Source of the DNA: Setomelanomma holmii | Lineage: Eukaryota; Ascomycota; Dothideomycetes; Pleosporales; Phaeosphaeriaceae | Reading direction: 5' to 3' | NCBI GenBank assembly: GCA_010015745.1 | Contig: ML978246.1 | Coordinates: 62,001 to 126,000, forward strand | Length of the DNA stretch: 64,000 nt | Shown: one piece after another, positions 23,190 to 34,080 of the stretch | Layout of the letters: each line of letters begins with the position of its first letter | Position numbering within the stretch: position 1 is the stretch's first letter | Made by a program: the position numbers and the translations under genes | The notes under the pieces: generated by a model | What the model was told of the DNA's origin: nothing | Seen by the model: the letters and a program-made list of their open reading frames with translations, nothing else | Databases searched by the model: none

Positions 23190-25601
23190 AGTCGCTGGTA
23201 CCATTCACATGTGCGCGAAGATGTCTCTTCGAAGTGCGTAGAGAACGATAGGCAAGTTGCTTACCTGTTCTGCCAATATAAGCATTAAATCAATGAAACC
23301 GCGCCAGTACTATTCTTGTCCATTCTGCGACAGCTACTCACATCCGATCGCATCATCTTTCCGTTCGTGCGGGATAAATGCCTGGCACTATTCAAAGACC
23401 CTTCTACATCGCACAAGCTTTTGAGAGGACTCATGATGATGGTTCGTATTCTTTCAAGTGGACCCAAGAAGAAATTTCTCGTAGTGGACGCAGTTGACGA
23501 GATATTGGAGACCGGCTCTCGAGGTGAAGACGTCAGAAAGGAGTTCCTGAAAGGCTTGATTGGATTGTCCGATAAATGCAGGGTTCTTCTCACTTGTCGG
23601 ACTCACATTGGCATATATCATCTTTCGATGCACTTGAAAAGCACAACCCTGCAAATTCGGGCCAAAGACGAAGATGTCTCGACTTTCTGTTCTTCCATCA
23701 TTGGCGCATCGGCGAACCTGCAAGCCCATTGCGCTAAGTTACCTACACTACGTAAGAACATTATTCGTACAGTTCAATTTAGAGCAAATGGCGTGTATGT
23801 ACCTATTGGTTCATATTCGACGATGTCAAGCTGATATAATGTGTAGGTTTTTGCTAGCAAGTAGGCAGATGAGAAGACTTGCGTCGCGTCCGCCGTCAGC
23901 CCACGAGACGCCCAAGATATGCTGGAGACCTTGTCAACCAACTTCGCCGAAGTATGGACATTTTACATCGATCGCATTGACTATCAACATCCCAACAGAA
24001 AAGCCCTCGCGAAACGAGCCTTAGCATGGGTGACTCAAGTTCGCAGACCTCTTACATATCTCGAGTTAGCTGATGCACTTTCGTATCGGCCGGGCGACTA
24101 TGACATCCATCCTATGAAGGCCATCGACATCTCCACGATAATGGAAGTATGTGACGGAATGCTTCAGCTGGAATGGCTTGCACCCGCCGTCAGACGCAAT
24201 TCTTCGCGGCCCATCGTTACTTTCACTCATGCATCGGCGGCGGATTTTATGCTTGAAACACTTGCAGCTTCAAAGGCGGACATGGATATTGCAAACAAGT
24301 CTATTGGCTACCTTAGTATGGATGGTATATCGACTGTACAAGTGCCTATGATGGCCCTTGGACGTCACCACTTCAAAGATTACGCGATTCATCACTGAGT
24401 CTCTCACGCAGCAAGCTCCGAAGACTCAGTTGATCTGGATCAACTCTTACAATTCGCCCATAAAAGCCCATCAGCATTAGTCGAGGCAGCGAGATGGGGC
24501 CTGGAAGACGCTCTTTACCATTTGCTCGAATCTGGTGTATCTCCCAATGAGCCGTGGCAGAACTGGACAGCTTTAGCTACTGCCGCCGTCCACGGCCACC
24601 TTATGTGTGCTTCTTATCTTGTCGAAGTTGGTGCGAACGTAAATTGGGCTGGTCACTAATGCTGCTTGGTGGACACGGCTTTATCGCACGCGGCACGCTC
24701 AGGACATATGCAGATGGTGGTGCTTCTTATCGATGCTAAAGCTGACCTCGATGCCGGAACAACACCTCCACTCATCGCCTCGATTGAGGATCTCTCCATT
24801 GTCAACCGGCTCTTGGCCGCCGGTTGTAACCTTGACGTGAAATCCGAAGGGGCGACTGCAATGGTCACTGCGCTCGCGACACGTCGTATAGATATTGCTG
24901 ATGCTCTGATGCATGCCGGTGCAGACCTGAATGTTGTGGACACAGCTCTGCGGTACGGACATTGGAATTTCGCTGTGAAATCGGTAGCCAGCGGCGCTGA
25001 CGTGTCGAATCCGACATTGATCAAATATGCGGCATACAAGGGTCAAACGAAGTTTGTCCAAGCACTCAAGAAGACAAAAGATTTCATGAGGTCGTCTGCT
25101 GGAGGAAAAGATAAAATCAAAACTGCGACCTCGCCAGCATCAGCACATCAGCATACAAAGCCACTACAACTAGCTTTGAAGGGTCGCCATCATGATATCG
25201 TAGAACTACTCATCAATGACCGTTTGGGCGTCAATCAGCTCTGTGGTACGCCTCCATACACACCTCTTGAATGGGCCGCTGGACGTAATGATGCTGTCCT
25301 GGTCAGGCAGCTTTTCAATGCAGGAGCCAACCCAAATCGTGGCGGGGAAGTCACGCCACTGTTGTCGGCAGTTACTCGCTTTGTGAGAGCCCAGAATGTG
25401 CACAGTCCGCAAGCAACAGAGGTAATTGCACTACTACTCAATGCTTGCGCGGAACCGTATGCTTGCCATGGCAAAGATCTAACTCGTCTGAGAAGGCAGA
25501 CTTCTGATAACATTCATTTTCAATGGTGGAGCCAAGATGACCCAAATGTACAAAGACTGTTGATGATGCTGTGGGTACCAAAAGACTGGGTCGTGATCTA
25601 A
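23190..25601 (+). pseudogene. NACHT-ankyrin (NLR-like STAND) gene remnant
   Basis: The reading starts inside a NACHT domain (VAYLFCQYKH, then INETAPVLFLSILRQLL). It continues with the Walker B-like KKKFLVVDAVDEILE and the sensor-like KCRVLLTCR. A GTATGT...GTGTAG intron (23795-23846) leads in phase to FLLASRQMRRLAS. Then come the winged-helix-like LAWVTQVRRPLTYLELADAL and at least five ankyrin repeats (for example DTALSHAARSGHMQMVVLLI, YTPLEWAAGRNDAVLVRQLF). The gene is broken by TAA at 23286-23288, a frameshift near 23895, TGA at 24396-24398 (between YAIHH and VSHA, where Trp fits) and TAA at 24657-24659. The Walker A loop and any N-terminal effector domain are missing. Intact relatives act in fungal non-self recognition and cell death. 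Confidence 0.75.
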
Positions 25602-28318
25602 CCTGCAACAAAATTGTACAAAGACAGTTTCTTCGAAATATAATCAGTGTAGTCTTCACATGCCTACAGAACCTTGAATAGCATTCGAAGCGTTGCATCG
25701 CGAACTCAGAAATGGCGGCACAGATGTACACGGGACACGGTGGGAAAGCAATCGAGCCTGCCTCAGTGTACTGAAGTGGTGCAAGGATCTGAACCTTCTT
25801 GTGCTGTCTCATACAGTGCAATAGGGCAGTGATGATAGAAAAGGCCATATTGCAGAGAGCATTATACTTGCTTTGCCTGAAGAAAGCCAGGGAAGGTTCA
25901 GCAACACCTTCCGTGCGTATCACGGCCCGTGCACCCAGTATGGACCTTTTCCCGTCGTGCTTGATGACACTTCCCACCGCCTAGGCACGCGACTGACACG
26001 CGGAACCAAACCTGACATTCTTTCTCAGTTCCACGGAAATTTTCAACGCAAGAGAAACGCGATTTCGGCCTTCCCCAGCCTCCATCAGCTCCAGGGCGAT
26101 GCAGTTGCGGGGGAGTTCCCGTGATGGGGCTGGAATCTGGGGCGACCCGCCAGATGCCTAGCGCACCACTTCAGCTACGCCATCGAAACCGTCGATGGAG
26201 GTTTCTGGATCCGGAATCCGGCCACTCTCCCAACAATTCGGTCGTGTTTTTGATCTAAGTCAAATTCAATGTATCCTCTGCACACAGAAGCTACAATGTT
26301 GCAACTTTCGTCGAATTGGGTTGATTCGCACGCGCCGGCTCTTCGTCCCCCTGTAACGAAAGATAGAGCATTCCAATGGACCTGAATCATCGCCACGGCT
26401 CACAGGGTCCGTGTACCTGAACTGAACCGGACAGACCATCACCACTTCGCCCGCAGACCTCGGTAGCTGATCACTTAGCTCCATCAGCTCGCCATTAAAT
26501 CTGCAACCAGGACGAGAATGTCAACGCCAATCGATCGCATTCAAGCGATGGTCGACCACAGAACTTGCAGCCCTTCCAAACTTTCCATGCAAGTCTGGCT
26601 TCCATACGAACGACAGTGATATCTGCAATGATTCGCTTGATCAACAGCGTCTGCACTGCAGTGTCGAAGCGCCAAGCCAGATTCGTTGGATTGTCTCACT
26701 CCTGGCGAGAAAATCACAAAGAGGCTGTTTTTGAGCTCTAGCTGCACACGATTTTATGCAAAACAATACTTCAGTGTCGTGCGCACAAAATGCAAGAGTC
26801 TGTTCTGGAGCCTGCGATGCTCGTTTCAAATGTTGTCAACATGACGAGACGCCAAGACGATCATCGCTGAAGTCGCTCAGTGAAGTATCGATAGCTGATT
26901 CTTGGTGTGACGGTCTTCCAAGGCCAGAAAGCCTTAGCTACTATTTCGTGCATTCTGTACGGCAGTAGAGGGTTCGATGGACCCGAAAGTGCAGCCAAGA
27001 GCTTTTACTAGGCCCTCCGGCACTTCCGGTCACCACCTGGGCACACTACGTCAAAATCAGCACACACAGTAAGAGGATGGCTAACAGCTAGCTGGGAGAC
27101 ACAAATTTAGTCGCCGGAGCAAGCATGGCCAGAAAAATAAGCTTTGTTCCGCTCAACAATGCATGCCTCTTGACGCTCCACAGCTGCTAGCATAGTAGCT
27201 GACAGGTATGAAGGATACATTGGAAGCGCGCTGGCCGCTATAACATCTAGGCAGCCATCATACAACACGCCAGAAGTAGTGAATGGGCACATGTCTTTGA
27301 TTTCTGGACTTGTTGCTCTACTCAGGCGGGGGCGGAAACCATTGCACTCTCCGTCAACTCCCAAGGCTTCAGATCCACCAACTCCGGCCAACCTCCGAGG
27401 AAGTGACAAAAAATCAAATCGATGCAAAAGTAACTTGATCGGGTTCGACAGCGTCGACACTTGTCTGCTTTGGTTCGCACGTGGGCTCAAGGGCGTTGCG
27501 CGACTGGAACCACGAACCTCTATTAAGCTCACCCAAGCTTTTAGGACCATGCTCTCACTCGCTAAACTATCAGCAGTCGCGAGCTTTCTACTTGGTGGCT
27601 GAAATGGCACCACGACTAGGCACGTAAAATATTGGATTTTCTCGCATAAGCGACCAGCAAGCGATCTAGGAGCCTCACGCCCAATCACAAAGCCGGAAAG
27701 TGAGCACGACTTTCAGCCTCGCAATGATTCTACATCGTCCACTACTTCCAGGCACGGTGATCCAGACTGTTCGGGAAGGATTGCCCTAGCCGGAGCTACT
27801 GCGGTGCTTTTCTGCTGAGCCGGTACCGCCTCCGCTCTCCGCCCCGTCGGGGCTCGCGCTGCTGAACTACTAGATTGCCAGCCACTTGGCAGCCCTTCAG
27901 CGCCTTCCAGCCTCCGCCCTCGATGCGACGTCCCGAGCTGACAATTGCGGCCAACCACAGTGGTAGACTAAACCATGTGAGGGCATAAGCACGTTCTAGC
28001 ACGCCATCGGCTTCTCCCGGCTCGTTGTCTGGATCTTCGCTACAGCTTGTTGCTAGGGCAAGGCGTGCTCGATACTTTCCGAATCGGACACTTGACGACA
28101 GAATTGGGGTGCATCGCGCATGCATGGCTTCCAAAAGCACGGCTGGGTCAGGGACTTCTAGATCTGCGTGCCTGATTGTGTGGGCGATCATTCAAGCATA
28201 AAAGTCTGCTCGTCGCTCTCTGGTGAAGTTCCAAGACACAGTCGCTCCATCCATCACTCACTACTTCAAACCATATCAATCCGTCAACCAAACTTTTTAT
28301 CTTCAACTAAAAGTCATC
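25602..28318. other. Long gene-poor stretch (about 2.7 kb)
   Basis: Only non-convincing frames were seen, including 27107-27688 and 27796-28191 on the minus strand. A 7-bp inverted pair (GCGACTG at 27500, CAGTCGC at 27574) has no tRNA-like interior that I can fold. The right end is the promoter of the first GPI-anchored gene. Confidence 0.4.
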
Positions 28319-28887
28319 ATGCGTTTCTCCGTCGTTGCCATCTCCGCCTTCGCCGGCTTTGCCGTTGCCCAGAACCCGTATGTCCTTAGATAGTGAAGTC
28401 AAGATAAGATCCTAACAATCATATCAGCACCTCGGTCGTAGCCTCGTTGGCTTCATCGGCTGCTGGAGCTGCTAGCTCAGCGGCGGCTTCGAGGGCCTCA
28501 TCCGCAGCTGTCGCAGTCTCATCAGTCCTCGCGAGTGCCTCGTCCCGCGCCTCAAGCGCAGCGGCCGCCGCCAGCTCCGTTGCCGTAAGCAAACCCCAAT
28601 GTACCACATGCTTCATGAGACATTCACTGACTTCGCACGCCTACCTCTAGGCCTCTGCCTCTTCCCGTGCTTCTTCAGCCGCCGCCGCAGCTGCCTCGAG
28701 CGCATCGAGCCGAGCCGCCTCTGGCACAGGTGCGGTTGCTTCGGCTGCGAGCTCCGCAGCCTCAAGGGCTGCTTCGGCGACCTCCTCCGCCCCAGCTCAG
28801 GTTTCTCGCGCTGCTGGTGACTCTCTCAGCGCCAACGGTCTCACCGGTGTTGTTGCGGGTATGATTGGTGTCGCTGCTCTGTTGTAG
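28319..28887 (+). CDS. Small Ala/Ser-rich GPI-anchored protein 1
   Basis: Exons 28319-28377, 28428-28584 and 28651-28887 join in phase to give 150 residues. Exon 1 encodes the signal peptide MRFSVVAISAFAGFAVAQ. The body is almost entirely Ser and Ala with spaced Arg. The tail ends in a small-residue site followed by a hydrophobic segment (TGVVAGMIGVAALL), the usual shape of a GPI attachment signal. Introns have GTATGT and GTAAGC donors, with CCTAAC as a branch site in the first. It is probably a heavily O-mannosylated cell-wall or plasma-membrane protein. It is the first of three genes with the same plan (see 30028 and 31247). The exact role is unknown. Confidence 0.8.
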
Positions 28888-30027
28888 AGCATGCCTGATG
28901 GATGGAATATGTATATATGAAGCGCTGTGACACCTGTGGGATTGCATGTTCTAGGGTGTTAATGAGTAATGTTGCAATATAGACCTTTGCGAATCATGAT
29001 GCCTGCTTCTCTCTTAGTGACATTGAGTAATCTGTCACTAAGTCGTGCAATAATTCGTGTGAGACTTGCTAACCCTAAACAATCTCAGATACCTCTCTCT
29101 CTGGACTTTGTCTATCATTGAAAAGGGCTGGAGATAGCCAGCCCTTCGATTGCGCAGGCGCGCACTGCTGTGTGCCTGCTGATCCGCCGGAGACCTGGAG
29201 ATATTAGACCTGCGAGGGTGTGAATCATTGCACCACCTGGTGCCGTTGTCGAGGCCGGACGTGCTCTCGTTTCTGGTTTGTGTCAATTCAGGCAAAAATA
29301 TTTTTCCTTCGGACACTTACTTTCTATCACAACACCTGCGCAACATGAGTACGACACATTCATATTCCAGTGATTCGGCAGTCGGTTCCGCTCCGTCACC
29401 TCTACCATGTTCTGCGTCCAGTAGTTTCTCGATGCTCGATCTTCCAGGCCTTCCAAGCTACCTTCTCATTTGCCTCGAGATCATGGTGGGGCTTGGGGGA
29501 GAAGTCCTGCCATTCGTCAATCGTACGTCAGTTTTGAATCAAAATACTGTGCAACTGAGGCCATCGACGTCAGCCCCAACTTGCACACACGACACGAGTA
29601 CGACCTGACAAGGATGTCAGCACCTGTTGTGTAAGTCGAGCACTGCTTCGAACGTCTGCTACTATATCAGTCTCGGAAGGGCCAACGACCAACATGGCCA
29701 GGCTCAATCAATCATTCCGTTCCACGGTGCAACATCAGGTCACGGATAGCTGCACTTACCGTGCAATGGCCCGCTACCAATACCAACGTCGTGCTCGTCG
29801 CACAGTACGCAACGATCTGTAACAATAACACCAACATGTGCCACAGATCTCAGGGGCTTGTGTGCTGTGCACGTTGCGTGAGATGCGTACATAAGGTGCG
29901 ATGATGCGTCGACTCGAAGTCTCGTCACAAATTTCCAGACACCATCTACAACACGACGACTTGCAGCATCCCGAAACGCCTGCCTAGAATCGTCAGCACC
30001 TCCATCGAAGCAGCTCCATTTCTCACC
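28888..30027. other. Intergenic between GPI-protein genes
   Basis: An open frame from an ATG at 29345 (MSTTHSYSSDSAVG) runs 87 codons to 29608, but it has no paralogue-like signal peptide or tail. I leave it unannotated. Nothing else was seen. Confidence 0.35.
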
Positions 30028-30378
30028 ATGCTTTACACTATCCTCTTCTCAGTGCTCGCTGCAAGCGCAGCTGCTCAGACCTCGTAAGCCACAAACATCA
30101 CCCACAACGGCCAAGACTCATATTGATGTTTTTGCAGCACCACCGTAGCACCAGCGCCTTCTTCAAGCGTGGCTCTTTCAACACCCGTGGTTGCAAGCAG
30201 CAACGCCTCAGCGTCAACCTCTGGCTCCGCCACGGCTACCTCGATGGGGACTGATCATTCCTCAGCTTCGACTCCAGTCTCGACTTCGAAGGCCACCAAC
30301 GCTGCTGGTGCAGTGAATGCAGGAGAGATTGGCGGTATCGCCGCTATGATTCTCGGTATTGCTGCGTGGTTGGCTTAA
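30028..30378 (+). CDS. Small Ser/Thr-rich GPI-anchored protein 2
   Basis: Exons 30028-30083 and 30138-30378 give 98 residues. Exon 1 is the signal peptide MLYTILFSVLAASAAAQ and ends in phase 2 after QT, the same intron position and phase as in the genes at 28319 and 31247. The body is Ser/Thr/Ala-rich with one NAS sequon. The C-terminal GEIGGIAAMILGIAAWLA is a plausible GPI signal. A surface location with O-glycosylation is inferred. There is no enzymatic motif. Confidence 0.78.
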
Positions 30379-30845
30379 AAGTACAATACCATCCTGTATG
30401 TTACCGTCTGTCCAGTAGTGGTAGAGCAGACAGTTGTTCATGTCTCTCGCTAGAAAGGCTTGTTCGGTGGGTGATATGTCGAAGGATACCTGCGATCTGA
30501 CCGATCATGTCAGGGGGTGAGAGACCCACCATGTACTTATAACAACCACAAACACTTCTTCAACACCAATCACCCTCATGCACTGTCACATTATCCGCAC
30601 AACAAGCTTCAACAAGCATCATTGACGCGCAATAGCGCCACTCTTAATCACAGCAAGCCTCGTAAATATGACGCTAATGCAGCGCCAAGGGTGAAACGGA
30701 AGAGCGGCAGCCACAGCTCAACCACAAAATGACATCTGCAGACCTCCGAGTTGTACACAAAATGATACGAGTGGCTCAAATGTCGTTTCACACACTGCCG
30801 AGAGATCGGATGTCGGCACTCTGCAATTAAATCACGCATCAGTCT

Positions 30846-30898
30846 CCCTTGCGCAAGGGTGTCGGAGGCGCCTCCGTGGCGCAAGGGGCACTAGCCAC
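30846..30898. repeat. Two adjacent 14-bp palindromes plus GGCACTAGCCAC motif
   Basis: CCCTTGCGCAAGGG (30846-30859) and CGGAGGCGCCTCCG (30863-30876) are perfect palindromes. GCGCAAGG recurs at 30851-30858 and 30879-30886. The block ends with GGCACTAGCCAC (30887-30898), a motif that returns in both orientations at 46351-46538. It may be the end of a short dispersed element. Confidence 0.6.
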
Positions 30899-31079
30899 AT
30901 ATCAAATCGAGCCATATCCGGACAAATCACGACCAGTCAAGTATATGCGACATAAAGAGAGTATCCGGTGCACTGGGACTTATGAACAGAGCATGTCGAC
31001 AGGATAAGAACAAATCACGCGTATGGGCGGGTACAGGAAGGTCAGGGGCCCGGGACAAATGTGGACGGTGCTACTATTG

Positions 31080-31090
31080 TATATATAATA
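31080..31090 (+). promoter_or_regulatory. TATA box of GPI-protein gene 3
   Basis: TATATATAATA lies 157 nt upstream of the ATG at 31247, followed by a pyrimidine-rich leader. This is a plausible spacing for a fungal core promoter. Confidence 0.5.
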
Positions 31091-31246
31091 TCAGTGAGGT
31101 GCCTCAGAGCGGTGATAGCATCTGATCTCCTCCATTTTCCTCGCACACCATAATAACCTCACTTTCATTCTCTACACTCGCTTCTTCAGCCCCTCCAAAC
31201 TCATCGAGTCCAGACGCAACCACCAATTACCCAAAACTCACTCAAC

Positions 31247-31520
31247 ATGCAATTCACCGCAATTCTCCTACCCTTCCTCGCGACTCTCGCACTCGCTGCT
31301 GATACCATAACGTAGGTCCATCGCCTGAGTACATGTATCCTACCTCCTTTTAACAATCCTTCATAGCAGCACCAAGACATCCACAGCAGTCGCGACCAAG
31401 ACCGCCACCGAGACGAAGGCGTCGGCGTCAGCTACACATACGGGCGCTGCTGCTGCTCTAGACATGAGCCACATTCTCATTGGTGTTGCGGGCGCGGGCG
31501 TAGCTGCTTGGGCATTGTAA
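31247..31520 (+). CDS. Small Thr-rich GPI-anchored protein 3
   Basis: Exons 31247-31311 and 31370-31520 give 71 residues. Exon 1 encodes the signal peptide MQFTAILLPFLATLALA and ends in phase 2 after DTIT-. The body is Thr/Lys/Ala-rich (STAVATKTATETKASASA) and ends in a hydrophobic GPI-like tail (HILIGVAGAGVAAWAL). The acceptor is a tandem TAGCAG. Use of the first AG adds one Ser codon, and both choices stay in frame. The gene shares its plan with those at 28319 and 30028. It is probably a wall or membrane surface protein. Confidence 0.75.
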
Positions 31521-31731
31521 AGCGTGCTTGGGACTGATCAACTGGGAAGCGAACATCACTTATTAGGAGAGGAATGTATATATTGTAATTCAACCAAGAC
31601 AAAGTTTATTTGAGAATTGATCATTGATTCATTACCGATAGCTAAGCATCATATGCTAAGTTACATATGAGAACGCCAGCCCATGCATAGGCTTGTTACT
31701 TCTCCAATACTTCTTCATCATGTTTCTTCAA

Positions 31732-32745
31732 TTATAAGATGGCGATGCGCTTGATCTGCTGAGCTTGTGCCCTGGGTACAGTGATTTCCAAAGCACCGTC
31801 CTTGAAGCTGGCGCTCACGTTCTCCGTATCGATGTGGGTGGGAAACTTGAAGGTGCGCTCGAATGATCCGTGTACGCGCTCCTCCTGCTGGAGCTGTTGG
31901 GGCTGTTGCTGCTGTTGCTGAGCTGGAGCTTCGGGCTGGGATTGCTGGGCAATGGTGGTCTCGGTCGACACAGGTGTCTCAACAGCCTTCTCCTTGCCCT
32001 TGGGTTCCTTGACCTCAGCAGGTGAGGAAGGTCGTGATGGTGATGAGATCAGGGATGATGTCTCAGCGCCAAGATCCTCGAAGTCGTCCTCGACAGTCGC
32101 TTGGTACGATTTGTGCGACTCCGTGTCACTTTCTGGTGTGGCTGCGCCAACGGTTGCGCTTTCAGCTGCGCTCTCGGCTTCGTTGACCGTGTCATATTCA
32201 GGTTCATTGAGAGTGACACCATCCATCTTGTCCTCGGAGGACTCGGTGGGCTGCTCAGTGGGCTCAGTGGTTAGCGCGGCCTGGAGCGCAGGTGCTTGTT
32301 CTGGCTGAGCCTTCTTCTCGGCCTGCCACTCGGTGTTGCCAGAGATCTTTAGGGTGTGCTCATCAGTAATCTCGATGTTGATGTTTTCTGTGTCGAACCC
32401 CTGGAATTCACCGCCAACCTGCCAACCCTGCTCAGTCTCGTTGACAGTGAACTTGGCGCGCAGGGGACGCTTGCGCTGCTGTCGCTGACGGTGAGCCTCG
32501 CGTTGAGTTTCGCGTTGAGCTTCGAGATGTGCTTGGCGTTGGGCTTCACGGTCAATCTCGCTCAGCAGCTCATCAACCTGGTTGAAGAAATGGTTGAACG
32601 ATGAGTACTGCGGACGCTGTGGGCGAGGTCTAGCGACGCGATAGCCGTAGGATGGTCGTGAGACTGGGGCGCAGAAGCCAAAGGGGCTACACTGCGGTGC
32701 CTGGTAGGCAGGGGCAAAGCGTGGTGGAGTGAGGATGAATGCCAT
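31732..32745 (-). CDS. Small heat-shock protein (Hsp20/alpha-crystallin) with a long insert
   Basis: A single exon of 337 residues from the ATG at 32745. The N-terminal 95 residues are Pro/Tyr-rich and then Gln/Arg-rich. The alpha-crystallin domain begins at about residue 97 (AKFTVNETEQGWQVGGEFQG) and runs to TLKISGNTEW. It is then interrupted by about 145 acidic, Glu/Ser/Pro-rich residues with a short polyglutamine tract. It resumes with VHGSFERTFKFPTHIDTENV and the C-terminal strand DGALEITVPRA, followed by an IAI-type end. Fungal Hsp30-type proteins carry similar inserts. It is a stress chaperone that holds unfolding proteins in the cytosol. Heat control is supported by a TATA box and two heat-shock elements upstream. 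Confidence 0.88.
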   Translation of the reverse strand: MAFILTPPRFAPAYQAPQCSPFGFCAPVSRPSYGYRVARPRPQRPQYSSFNHFFNQVDELLSEIDREAQRQAHLEAQRETQREAHRQRQQRKRPLRAKFTVNETEQGWQVGGEFQGFDTENINIEITDEHTLKISGNTEWQAEKKAQPEQAPALQAALTTEPTEQPTESSEDKMDGVTLNEPEYDTVNEAESAAESATVGAATPESDTESHKSYQATVEDDFEDLGAETSSLISSPSRPSSPAEVKEPKGKEKAVETPVSTETTIAQQSQPEAPAQQQQQQPQQLQQEERVHGSFERTFKFPTHIDTENVSASFKDGALEITVPRAQAQQIKRIAIL

Positions 32746-32890
32746 TTTTGGTATTGTTAAAGGCTGTGTGGGGAGTATATGAAAGATCTGAATGGTTGAT
32801 TGAAGAAGATGAGGCTCAGGTACAACTGTAGATCTGGTGGAGCGGATCTTGAAATCTGATGATGGCCCTAAGAAGAGCCGCACCCCAGTC

Positions 32891-32897
32891 TTTTATA
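32891..32897 (-). promoter_or_regulatory. TATA box of the Hsp20 gene
   Basis: TATAAAA on the minus strand, about 145 nt upstream of the ATG at 32745, fits a strongly inducible gene. Confidence 0.55.
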
Positions 32898-33043
32898 AGC
32901 ATCGTGGCAAGCGATCAAGGCAGCAATCAGCTTGCGACACTCTGATGAGAAATGCGGATTCCGTAAGAAGAGGGACGTTGCTAGAAACGTGTGGAGTGTT
33001 CGCGTTGCTTGGTGATGTTTCGAGGTTAGTCAGGTAGACGCGT

Positions 33044-33071
33044 GAAGCTTCGCGTAACTGCTAGAAGCTTC
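33044..33071 (-). promoter_or_regulatory. Pair of heat-shock elements upstream of Hsp20
   Basis: The palindrome GAAGCTTC, an inverted pair of the nGAAn/nTTCn units bound by Hsf1, occurs at 33044-33051 and 33064-33071. The copies are exactly 20 bp apart, two helical turns. They lie about 150 bp upstream of the TATA box. Nothing else in the window needs them. Confidence 0.55.
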
Positions 33072-34080
33072 GGTCGTCATTGCCAAGGCTGCGCCATATG
33101 TGGTTAGGGCGCTTATGTAATTTCCCATCGCCCAAATCGCGTCTTCGAACACCAAGCAATCGACGCGACATGCTCGTCAACCCAATGTGACATTTCCCAA
33201 AATCAACTGTGCATTCTACGACCCATGGGCTCGTCATATATTGTTCGTTTCCATGATTCAGGCATGGGACATGCCTGCTTAGTCTTCCCGGTTGTCCATG
33301 AGCTTTCCTTTCCGTATGTGTGGACCTCCTGTGGCCAGAGAGCGAATTTCGAAAAGCTCTAGGACACGCGGTCCTGGTGGAGGTGGCTTCTAGGCTACCG
33401 AAGGGCTTCGTCGTCCACGTCCATGCTATAGAAGATAAAAGGCTAAGCCCCAACCTCTGACGATCTCTAGCTGAACACCACTGCCTTTCCAACGGAACGC
33501 GCTGTTCAAAGGCGCGAAGGTATACACGCAGCTTTGGAGGCTGGTCCCATGCAGTTACTGGACTCTAGAGGTCTCGCTGCATTGTTTACCTAATAGCAGT
33601 GCTCGCAGTGTGTGCAAAAGCCCCTAGCAGTGTTCCATTGAAGACTCCGGGGAAGAACATGTTCACCTCCGTGCGTGTGCCGGGACGATTCGACAACACT
33701 ATGTCGCTATCTGCGGGCTGACACATTGTCTAGATATATTTGCCATTTTTCCAATCGTTAATCTCGCACACACAGCCAATACCGATTGTTCCTCGAAGCC
33801 ACTGCAGCAAGGCTGGCCCCCAGTTTACCTCCACATTTCGGACTTTGCATGACCCGTCCTGCACCCATTGGCTTACGATATCGATAAAAAGCGATGAGCA
33901 GCAGCTGGAGCAAGATATGCAACCGTCTAGAACATATGGCTTTTCCACTTTCTAGCTATATGAGTATCATGGGTCCCACTCACGCAAGCTTGTTCGCGTT
34001 CAGTCTTGTCGCCTCATAATCACTTAACCACCACGGAAGCTCTCCAATCGTGTCCACACTCCGAGAACAGCTCATATTCA
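33072..34080. other. Intergenic, no gene seen
   Basis: About 1 kb between divergent genes. A minus-strand frame at 33061-33492 lacks an ATG start and family character. Confidence 0.4.

Larger units (their letters stand above)
30379..31246. other. Intergenic between GPI-protein genes 2 and 3
   Basis: It contains the palindrome/repeat block at 30846-30898 and a TATA box at 31080, both listed separately. No coding frame was recognised. Confidence 0.4.

Noticed and set aside
27500..27580. Possible tRNA: 7-bp complementary ends GCGACTG/CAGTCGC 67 nt apart, with an A-box-like TAGTTTAGCGAG on the minus strand
   Set aside because: No T-arm stem or proper B box next to the 3' strand, and no anticodon arm that folds. 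Treated as a chance inverted repeat.
27107..28191. Two long minus-strand open frames (27107-27688 and 27796-28191)
   Set aside because: No domain, no splice support and skewed composition without a family pattern. The first also overlaps an equally open plus-strand frame.
29345..29608. ATG-initiated 87-codon frame between GPI-protein genes
   Set aside because: No signal peptide, GPI tail or intron like its neighbours, and no recognisable domain.
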